Positions 51,701-61,473 of a stretch of 64,000 nucleotides of DNA are shown here, piece after piece. Numbering within the stretch: the stretch's first letter is position 1; the number at the start of each line of letters is the position of its first letter. The notes under the pieces are model-generated. The model was not told the DNA's origin. It searched no databases and saw nothing but the letters and a program-made list of their open reading frames with translations. Source of the stretch: Actinidia chinensis (Eukaryota > Streptophyta > Magnoliopsida > Ericales > Actinidiaceae); assembly GCA_009663005.1 (NCBI GenBank), contig VIGQ01000197.1, positions 35,001 to 99,000 of the forward strand, read 5' to 3'. Made by a program: the position numbers and the translations under genes.

Positions 51701-54700
51701 ATCTTCAACTTGATTATTTAAGCTGAGCAGCTCAATTTTATGAAAAAATTTTGTTTTTATTTGCAACGCATTGATATATGCTTGAGGCCTAGCTTCAATC
51801 AGGATTTTGTTTATCTCACCCCAAAGTCACAGAAGAATTTGATGTGCCTGTGTCTGAAAATTATGCAGAAAACTGTGGCTAATAATCTTTTAAACCCTTA
51901 TAAGAGGTGATAGGCAAAAAAAAGTTTGTCCTTTTCTTTGATTGTGTTTGGAGGAATGAAAAACTGTTTTAAAACAAATTTTCCCTAAAAGCTTGTTGTG
52001 TTAAAACCATAATTGCGATGCTAAAACTTAATCAATCCATACCTCAGCTATTGACTATTTACCTAAGGATAGTCACATTGTGTATATTGGGAGAAGCTCA
52101 GGTATTACACGCTTTACATAGTATTTAGAAATTTGCGTTATCACCAAGGCCAGCAAATGAACGGCATATAGTTTAGGCATGTATGGAAGTAAGCTAGCAT
52201 TCAAATCGTATTGCTGTATGCACAAAAAAAGAGAGGAGCATTGTATACGTTGTATACTAATGCATGATACATAACAACTCTAATATATTATGTATCTATA
52301 TAGGTTAGAGCCGATGCTTTTATAATTTATAGATGTTTTTATTATTCTTTAACACTTTTTCTGTCATTTTTAAATAATTTTACATATTTAGTAAGTTAAA
52401 TTATTAAATTTTGAAATGCTTACACTCAACAAATCAGGCTTAACTTTGCCTTGCTCATTTTGCTTTTGAAATCACTGAGCCGTGTTGTAGCAGGTCCAAG
52501 CTAACTTGGCCATTGGGAACATAAGTCATGGCAAATCTTATTTTCAGTTTAGGCTTGGAAGCGAGGGCATATCAAGCTTCGAAAGTGGTCTCGGGTTCCA
52601 TTTGAGTTGGACCTCCTCTATACTTTTTCAGAATGAACTGTAATTTAATATCTGTTTTTAGCTCAGTTGATTAGTTTGTGTTTGTTCCAGACAATATATA
52701 AAGATAGTGATCACAGCCCTTTTTTAGGGTGCTATTCCCCCTCCCCACGTGAAAACTTGTAAACCTTTTGCTTTTAGTTGATAAGTTGGGCATTTTCCCA
52801 TCCTTTGTATTGTTCTGGTGCTAGCCGTACATGATTGGTTCCCACTCGTTAGATTAATTGGACATGGCCCGGTTTTGAGGATGGGCTCATTACATTGGAC
52901 AATTGCCATCTTATGGGATTTTGGGAAAAATTGTGACATAAAATTAATGGGGGTCTCTATGTTGTTTTCTAATTTTTTCTTCCAACTGATTTTTATTATT
53001 AATTCAGGCACTCTATTGTGTTGCGCAAACCAAAGCAACCAACTAAGCTTAATGTCCCAACTCCCAATCAATTTGGGTCGGCTCACACCAAAGTCGCCTG
53101 TTGTTTAATTATATCTCCATGGACTTTTTTCTTGTTTTGTAATTAGTGGATGGGGCCACCGTTGGACGTTGGTGGTTCTTGTTGCAGGGTGAGAAGGCTC
53201 ATGAGCCGGACCTGCACTGTGTTGATTGGAATCATCATGACGTTTAATCTCATCATAACTGGGTAGTGGACTATGCTATGTTTCTTCATTTGTTAATTTA
53301 CCAATTGTTAAAGTGATGGCTTAGCTATTCTGGTTTTTCGTTTTCGGTGTTCAGACATCGTCAATATCTGTGAATGTCACTTTAGTGATGTTCCACACTT
53401 TTCTGATAGCTATTGACCATGCTGTTTCTTCAGGTCTGCGATACTTTGTCGCAGGTTGACCGTCGAACCTAACATCTGGGGGGCGTGGATCCCTGTTTCA
53501 TATATTTGAGGGTCATAGTGCTGTGTCCTTTGTGTTCAGGTCTTGGAAGATTACATAGTCTAATCTTTAATATTGAGTAACGCATCTGCAGAAAAATAGG
53601 GTATATAACTACGGATCGGCTATGATTAAATAGAAGTTCTGCATTTGTCTCAGTGGTCTCCAGACAGGTCGTCGGTTTTCGGAAGTTCAGCGGAGGATGG
53701 CATCTTGAACATCTGGGACCATGACAAGGTCTGAAGTCTGAACTGCTATTTGGAGCAATTATTATTTTTATTTGTTAATAATATCTCATGAAATATACAG
53801 AGAGGGGATAGAACCTAAAAATTCCTCAACACTCAGAAAAAAACACATGGAAAAATATGATGTCAGAAAACTAAAAGTGCTTTTCCACTATGAGTTTGAG
53901 ATCATGTGAAGTATATATAAGGTAATGCAGATTAAGTGACTTGCAGTAAGGAAAAATCCGAGAGGCTTTAACGAGGCATCCAAGAGAAACAAAAGGAATA
54001 AATTTTAAAACTAGCTTTTGATTATGTAGCCTTTGTCTCTGTTTGAATCTGGTGATGAGCTACCTTGTCACAGCTTTGGTTCTCGTCCTGAAAATTATGT
54101 GCAGAGTTCATGTTTTCGTGCTCAACTTTGCATAAGTACAAAATATTGTTTTTTATTTTGGTACCAGATGGTAAGAAACAAGAAGCTGTTGGAACAAGAG
54201 TTTCAAAATCAGCCCCACAGGCTCCTTTCCTTCCACCTATTCTTCCGACATGCTGGCCACAGGTGTGGATCTTTTTTCCCCATTGAGAATGTCAGTTTTA
54301 ACTTAGCAGTTGTAAAAATGTGACTCCTGATGATCGACATGTGATCTCTCTCCTTACATAGGTGACTTTCCTGGTTGTAAGGTTTATTGTAATCATTATT
54401 ACTTTTGAACATGACTGCTATCTATATATTCGTTGTCATTAGTATTACCCTACTGATTCGGCACTGTTGTATTGAAGTAAATGGTTTCATTAGGATAAGG
54501 TCGTCGATTTCCCATGGAATTCATGTGATCCGTGGACAATTGTTAGCGTTTCTGATGATGGTGAAAGTACGGGTGGGGGGGCACATTCAGGTAGCAACTA
54601 TTTCTCTGCTATCTTTGAGACAAAGAATAACTTTTATGTTTTCATAGAGGAAGAGAATAACGAATTATAGATACAAAACAAAAATTCACGTCGGTCTTCT

Positions 54701-55347
54701 AAAGATGATTTAGGACAAGTCATAACATTTGTTAGACAAAAGGATGGAAAGTTATGTTTGGTATTGATTTATTTCTGTTTTCCGTTGCTTTTTTTGGAGA
54801 CAAGAAATTGTTTGGCACCACTGTTGTGAAACCTGTTTTTGTGGACATATTTTGAAGACAAGCTTTTTCACAGAAGGCAAAAAATTATGACTTTCCGCGA
54901 AAAAATGAATATTACATGAAAATGATCTGTCTTCTTGTTCTCAAAAAAACTGATTTTTGGAAAAGTGTTTGCAAACCTATTTTGAAAATTGCAACGAAAC
55001 CAATTGAGTGGGTCCACCTTTCTCATGTTTCTATTACAGCAACTAACAAAACCACTGCATCATGAATTGTGTTCATATGACAGTTGTACTTCTGTTTCTG
55101 TGAGAAATGATGGATACCCTAGTAGTCATGTCTTCAGAGAGAAAAAAGATAGAAAAAATGTATTTGAAGTTTGGTGAGGTGACTAGAAATCTCTCAATAA
55201 CTGTTCATTCATTACGCCATCCTTAAAATGAGGTGGTAATTGTGTTTGTGCAATATGGGCGAAGGATTGACTTGATTTACAGGCCGGAAGAGGAGGTCAT
55301 GCCGAGGCTGGATAAGTTAAAAATCTCACATACTTACCTGTGTTTGA
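45711..55347 (+). CDS. MSI4: WD40 histone-binding protein, MSI4/FVE type (15 exons, frameshifted)
   Basis: MSI4/FVE is an RbAp46/48-like WD40 protein in histone-deacetylase and PRC2-type complexes that controls flowering time. Exons by eye: 45711-45839, about 46636-46698, 47153-47248, about 47360-47422, 48584-48647, 48785-48863, 49182-49257, 51128-51355, 51607-51694, 53188-53262, 53434-53539, 53654-53728, 54168-54262, 54494-54590, about 55253-55347. Segments include YDWLA, LVWPSL, TDGSVP, IIWDVEAQPHRHA, ILTGHQDNAEFALAMC, KDKSVV, LHCVDWN, WSPDRSSVFGSSAEDG, then ILNIWDHDK, FFRHAGHR, DPWTIVSVSDDGESTGG and a C-terminal RPEEEV. Exons 7 and 12 are intact; the others carry one-base indels, for example one G short in the G-run at 54575-54581 and at least five losses in exon 11. 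Exon 4 is the most degraded, and its donor and that of exon 2 are not canonical. WD repeats can be followed in order, so the identity is firm; MSI5 is the close alternative. Confidence 0.85.
49258..51127. other. MSI4 intron 7
   Basis: A 1.9-kb AT-rich intron between WD40 exons. Open frames at 49594-49887 and 50839-51051 show no domain and are taken as chance. Confidence 0.5.
51448..51468. repeat. (AT)n microsatellite in MSI4 intron 8
   Basis: About ten AT units. Confidence 0.85.
51695..53187. other. MSI4 intron 9 with possible retroposon tail
   Basis: A 1.5-kb intron. At 53020-53095 the minus strand reads 'ccgacccaaattgattggga' followed shortly by 'aagcttagttggttg', resembling the 3' tails of plant SINE/LINE elements. 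The assignment is tentative; a 120-codon minus-strand frame across this region is not a recognised protein. Confidence 0.35.
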
Positions 55348-57209
55348 TGATGCTCTTGAGAGGAACCTCCGGTTATCTTTACTTCTGAATTGTTTAACAC
55401 CGAGAAGCCAATGATCAATAGTGTTCTCTTCCATGGTATGGATGTTCCATCGAGGAATGCCACCATGAACTTTGTTTGAATGTCTTTTTTAAGTCTGCCT
55501 CCATGGATTTTCACCTGGGGGGAGAAGAAGGAGAGATTTAAAGGAGAAGGGGTGTTTGGCAAAAAAACTTATTGTGCAGCTTTTGAGATTTTAGCTAATT
55601 TGAAGCAGCTTATAAGCATACGCATCTAGTAACTTGTTGATGGCAAAAAGAGTTTTTACTTTTTCTCAAAGCATCCAAGGGGTTATTTGCAGCTCGGCTC
55701 GTTTAGATGGTGGGCTCTAAGAAATAAAGGACTCAAATGTTAATTACTATTGTTAATAATTACAGTCTGTTATTTTGCATTAAACAAATTAAAGGACTGC
55801 TTAAATTTGAAACTACAAGCTCCGCAACACGTTTTGTACTTTTAAAAAAGTCCAACAATCTAAAATTTTACTAACCTATACTAATATTTTTGACGGACAA
55901 ATTAAGAACTTCTGTTTTTTAAATGTCAAACTTATCGGGTAAACATGTTGATTTTGATATCTTTTATCATTATTGCCTACATTCATGATTGGCATGTATT
56001 TTTCTGTTACTGGATTATTCTCTTATTAAGCCCTTGTTTGAGTTACTTTTTTTTTCTTTTGTTTTTAATGATTTTTTTCATCATTTAATTAAAATATTAT
56101 ATTTTTTTTAACACATTTTAATAACGAGGAATTTAAAAATATAAAAAAAATTATCTAATTTTAAAAAAAAAAACTTTAAAAACTAAAAATAACCAATTTT
56201 ACTTGACTAAATAGTTGTTTTTTTGTCTTTTTTTTAAAAAATGAATAAAAAAATTATGTTTTAAATTTATCTAGGAATCGAAAAGTATAAAAGTTTGATG
56301 AACAGATAAATATAAATATTCAAAAATCAAAACAAACAAAAAATCTCAAAAAAAAACACAAAACCCCGTCAGTGCTAAACACCATAACGCATAAAATGAA
56401 GCCATCCTCTCTACCCTTTTCATTGTGGTCAATCTGATTCCTTCACATACCAATTAATCTGGGTTGATTTGCTCAATTGGGGTGGCGTGGGCTATAAGTG
56501 TGGTTGGTTAGTGCTTGGAGTCTCTCTCTCTCTCTTTCCCAACCCATATAGGCAAAGACACAATCGGCTGTTCACAACCTATTCATGGCCAAAGTTGAGC
56601 AACAAATGCCAACATTTACATCACCACCACTGATCATTCCGAAAACCTTCCACACCGTCATCAATTTAATCGAAACCTAGTCACACGAATCCGTCCACCA
56701 ATAGTTGGCCACAAAGACTGGACACCACCCACCGCCACCGCCACCGCTGATGTGTAAAGCCACTCCCTCTCTGGTTTTGGTTCAACAAAGTGGTAAGGGA
56801 AGGTCGGGTTCTGGGGGTGTATTGGTGGGTTCGTGGAGTGTTTTGGTAATAAGGTTAAGAGTGGGCTTCAAATTGATTGGTTTTGGTCTCTCGGAAACAG
56901 GGTGGAGTGTTTTGTTGGGAAAATAAATTGTTGCAAGTATTTTATAAAGGTTAAGATTGGCATTTCAACACATACAAAATGATGACATAAGCATTTTCCG
57001 TGAAGTCCACTAACGGCTGTTAAGTTAATTCGAGCTCGGTGGAAATGATCCAAAATCAAATAGGTTCTTACTAAATGGATGAGGTGGAAGAAGCAATGGT
57101 GAGGCTGGAAATAGCACGTCCTTCTCTCTTTAATTGCTCGGCTGGCTTTGCATCGTTTTTCTTCAGCTCTTTCCTACCCTCTCTAAAACACGTACTCTCT
57201 CGAATCGAA
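55348..57209. other. Intergenic between MSI4 and the TM9 gene
   Basis: Contains an extremely A/T-homopolymer-rich block (56030-56370), CT runs (56520), a short CCACCG repeat (56727) and the GC-richer 5' flank of the next gene (57120-57209). No gene is seen. The open frames at 55326-55562 and 56705-56926 are not supported. Confidence 0.5.
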
Positions 57210-60200
57210 GATGGGGAGTAACTCAGCGACGGTGGCCGCTATCTTCTTCTCTCTCCTCCTCCTGATCTCACATACCTACTCATTCTATCTCCCCGGCGTC
57301 GCTCCTCGCGATTTTCAAAGGGTACTCTCTCTCTTTCTGCGTTGAACTAATCGATCTATGCTTCGTGTTTCGTCGCGCGTTTTCTTGTAATTTCGTTGTA
57401 ATTTGCACATGATTTAGATCTGAGGTTGCGGAATTTTGATCTATGATGCGTACTTATGTAGTCTCTTGTTGTGGACTGGAGGAAATGTTTGGTCTAGGGT
57501 TTGGTGGTAGTCAGACATAACAGGTCGACATTTATTTGAGGTTTTTGATGGTTATTGTTTACCCGAACGCTATTGAATTTCTTGTTTTCTTGCTTTTTTT
57601 GTATTTACTATGCGGTGGTAAGAGGAATTACTCACAAATTTGCATACCGCATTTGCACTTTGATGGCACTCTAGTTTTCAAGACTTGCGTCAGCATCTGG
57701 GGGGGGTCTATTTTTGGGTATATTTCTTCTTTTCAGTGTTTTGGTGATCATGGAGGATTCACTTAGTTCTTGGAATTATTTAGAATAAGAAAAAAGTATG
57801 CTAGGATGATCATTGTTCATGGTACGAGGGAGTTAAAATCTTGGATGCGGGGATTTCCTTAAGATCGTTGGTTTTAGATTGGAGAAGCAATGTAAAATTG
57901 TTAGATTTTGGAAGGGACCAAAATGCTAATTTTTTTTATGATGCCTTGAATAAAGTGGGCTAATAGAAATTGATTGAAGCTGGGAGGCCCATGCCTCGCT
58001 CTATTTCTGCCCCTGGGTTTGATTAAAACTACATGATTTGTCTTGTTGTTTGGCATTGTATAAAGTGAGATAACACATGGTAACTGAGCCTGACCACTGA
58101 GGTGGAATCATGGCATTAAGTTGCCAAAAGTTCCATTCTTATTGCGGAACCAGAATAGGAAGTGCCAACTATGTTCTTCCAAGTTAAGATCACCTAATTT
58201 CCGTTCGAAGGAATTGTGCATTGGAACTTGAGAGCCTGCAAGTGCTGTTGTGCCATCACCGTGGTCATTTGTTGGTCATTTTTTTAGATATAGCTAAGTT
58301 CATTAGAGTTAAGAGATTTGCTTACTGGAAGTAAAATTGGGTTGGGCTAAAATACAAGTTGCAGAAGGTGGACTTGGTCTTGTAGGCTTAAACAATCTTT
58401 TGTCTGGTCTTTCTTCTTTTTTCTTTTTCTTGTTTTGGTTTTGTTGGTTTTTATTTTTATTAATTGCAATGGGATGTTTTTTAATGCTAATTAGGAACCT
58501 TTTGATCTATCAAAAAAGAGCTTCTGTTTTTGAGATTGCGGATCTCCTATAATGATACTGAATGTTTATGACATTGTTGTCTTTATAACAGGGTGATCCT
58601 CTTCCAAGTTAAAGGAAAACAAGCTGTAATCTCCAAAGACACCAACTTCCATATGATTACTATTACTGGAAGTACGTACGCTTCCAAAATTATGAACAAT
58701 GCTGTGAAATTTAGGGGAGGTTCTCGAGGCGGATCGTTTTATAGAGAATTCTGTCTACACTGTGAGCATTATTAATTACTGTTACCTTTTCTATTAATTG
58801 GCATTGGACAAAGAAAGTATTTGATGTTACGTTTCTGTTCTTAATGTGTCACCATAAATTTTCAAAATATATTGCATTCAATATGAGGGAAGAGCAGCAT
58901 CAAAGGAGCTGACACGAATTAAGGTGAAGCTGATACTGCAAAGAATTTAAGGAAAAAATTGATGACGAATATATATAGAGTGAACATGTATGATGAAAAG
59001 AGGCCCCGTCATTATTTGTGAATAACGATTATTTATTTCCTTCCATTCAATTATTTTTTAAGAGTATTGGCTGCGTTGCAATATATTTCTTGTTTTTATT
59101 CCATTTGCAACTGAAGCTGTATGCAGGCGTAAGATTTACACATAGTTATCGGTTTTAAACTGAAATTTCTGAGATGGGTTTTCCGGATTATAGATAATCT
59201 TCCTGTTGCTGTTCTGCGGCAAAGGGGAGGGATGGAAGTCCGTCAACCACTTATGGAACATGGTTTCCGTGTGTGGGAAGTTTCAAAGGAATTATGCAGG
59301 AGGTGAGGTTGCAATAGACAGCTTTATTGTATTGTGCTCGTTGGTTCTTGGTAATTAGATTGTAATATTTTGTGCTTCTGCAGAGCAAAGAGGAGGACGT
59401 ATTTTATAAACAACCACTTGAGCTTAGAGTCATGTATCACAAGGATCCGAGACTGATTCCCGAATGTGGGGTTCGAGTTACTCCTAACAGGTTATTGATT
59501 TATACTTGCGCTGCTCTTGTGGTCGTTTTGGCAAAAAAACCTCAGTTTTGGCAAAAAAAACCTATTAGTGTAAGATCTGATGTTTGGTGATGTAGTGTAT
59601 CTGCCCCACCAGGATGAGGTAGAGGATGAAGTTAAACTATCTACTAAAAAGATAAGACAATAATTTAGACGATAGTTATATTTCACTTCATTCCCACAAA
59701 AACTCTTGTAGCTCTTTTGTGCAGGGAGAAAGTCTTTATCTTTTGATATGAGTGATCTAGGCTTTATAATGAGCTACTTTTACTTGTTGATAATAAATGA
59801 TCTGGAGTTCTGAACTTTCGTTTTTTTTTTGTTGGCAGAATAACTGAGTGTTTTCTGTTTTGTTTTTGTCCGGTTGTATGTTATATAGAGCTCCCCCCCC
59901 AACTCATCCTTCGTATATGATGATTTCCATTAGAAAGAATAATGGAGATTGTATCCTGATATTGTAGGTGTGTGTTGGTTGTCCATGAGAATGTAACAGG
60001 CCAAATTGTTTATTGAACGGGCGTACTTTCTGTGCTGGTTGTTAAATTGTGTTGGTGCTTTATTTTCATTTTTACCTTTGCTTGTTGAACAGTATTAATC
60101 ATGAGTACAAGGAGTGGGTATGAGAAGATCCTCAGGTAACAAAGGGGCAACCAGATACCAAAAATATATTCAGGCCAGCACGTTCCACAGGAGGTTGATA

Positions 60201-61473
60201 AAGTAAGGACATAGTATTTACATATGATGTTTCTGTAAGGTACTTGGTGCTGAAGCACGTAGGACCGGGCTCCCCCATAATTTTTCGAGTGTTATCTTAT
60301 GTGGCTTCCAACTTATGTGATTTTATTTTCCCTCCCTTCAGGAAAGTGACGTCAAGTGGGCATCACGTTGGGACACTTACCTCCCATGAATGATGATCAG
60401 ATCCATTGGTTATCATCATAAACCTCTGATGATTGTCCTCTTCCTTTCTGGCATGGGTGCATGAGTATGATGAGAACTTTGTACAGAGATATTGCAAACT
60501 ATAATCAATGGACACCACAGGATGAAGCTCAAGAGAACAGGATGGAAGCTTCTCCATGGAGAGTTTTCAGGGCACAATTAATTTGGTTTACTCTGTGTTA
60601 TATTGGACTGGTGTTCAGGTCTTTGCAATGACCACTTGTAACCATGCTATTCGAGCCTTGGTTTCTTATCACCTTCAACCGAGGGGGGCTTATGACTGAT
60701 ATGGTTTTTATGGGTCTTCATGGGCTTATTGCTGGTTAAACATCTGCATTCGCCTTGTACAAAATGTTTAAGGGCACTGGTGGAAGAGGACTACTTTGAA
60801 AATGCCTTATGTTTCATGTATTCTGTTGGCATATTCTTTGTGCTGGAATGCCCTCATCGGGGAGAATCTTCTGGAGCATGCCATTTGGAACTATGTTTGC
60901 TCTTGTGTGCCTTATGGTTTGGTATATCAGTACCTTGGTGTTTGTGGCGTTACTTGGGTTTCAAAAAACCAGCCAACAAAACAAACGGAAGCCCCAGTGA
61001 AGACAAACAAATTCCCAAGGCAAAAGACCCGAGCAGGCTTGTATATGAACCAGGTTCTCGATTCTGATTGGAGCATTCTCAATTTGGGGCGGTTTTCATT
61101 GAGTGTTCTTAATCTTGACATCGATATGGCTGAATCAGTTTACTACCATATTCGGATTCTTTTCAAGTTTTCGTGCCTTATAATCACGTGTGCTGAGATG
61201 AAACTATTGTGCTCTGTTATTCAATTGGGCAGTGGAAGACTACCATGTGGGTGGAGGGCTTACCTGACTGCTGGCCCGCCGCTTTTTACCTCTTCCTGTA
61301 CTCTGGCTTATACTTCTTCACCAATTGGAGATCACTAAGCTGGTTCCGGCATCTTGTAACTTTGGCTATAGAGTTAATCGGCTCATATGCCTTCTTGGTT
61401 TGACGGGAACAATGGGCGTTTACGCTTGCTTCTGGTTTGTGAGGAAAGATCTATTCTTGTGAAGATAGACTGA
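57210..61473 (+). CDS. Transmembrane 9 superfamily (endomembrane protein 70) member, seven exons, frameshifted
   Basis: TM9SF/TMN proteins have a lumenal N-terminal domain and nine membrane spans and act in the Golgi and endosomes. Exons: 57210-57319, 58592-58761, about 58876-58987, about 59187-59302, 59384-59490, 60093-60202, 60342-61473. Exon 1 gives a signal peptide (FFSLLLLISHTYS) and FYLPGVAPRDFQR. Later segments are GDPL, a tyrosine-rich YDYY, MREEQ, KNFKEKIDDEY, DNLPVAVLRQR, LRVMYHKDP, ESDVKWASRWDTYL, MPFGTMFALVC and CAEM. The single large last exon holds the membrane region, as in plant TMNs, and ends with KID before the TGA at 61471-61473, the KxD/E Golgi-retention signal of this family. 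One-base indels occur throughout, including lost G bases at the splice junctions near 58875, 58988 and 60203. It matches the Arabidopsis TMN7-12 group best; the exact member is not resolved. Confidence 0.87.

Noticed and set aside
52724..53108. Open frames of 120 and 96 codons on opposite strands in MSI4 intron 9
   Set aside because: No domain on either strand; the sequence includes a retroposon-tail-like phrase and lies between MSI4 exons.
60720..61403. Several overlapping plus-strand frames up to 180 codons treated as separate genes
   Set aside because: They are pieces of the single TM9 last exon read in different frames; membrane motifs hop between them at one-base slips.
1452..61473. Annotating the six frameshifted genes as pseudogenes
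   Set aside because: Motifs, exon order and most splice sites are kept, and the breaks are one-base changes mainly in homopolymers shared by unrelated genes, so sequencing or consensus error explains them better.
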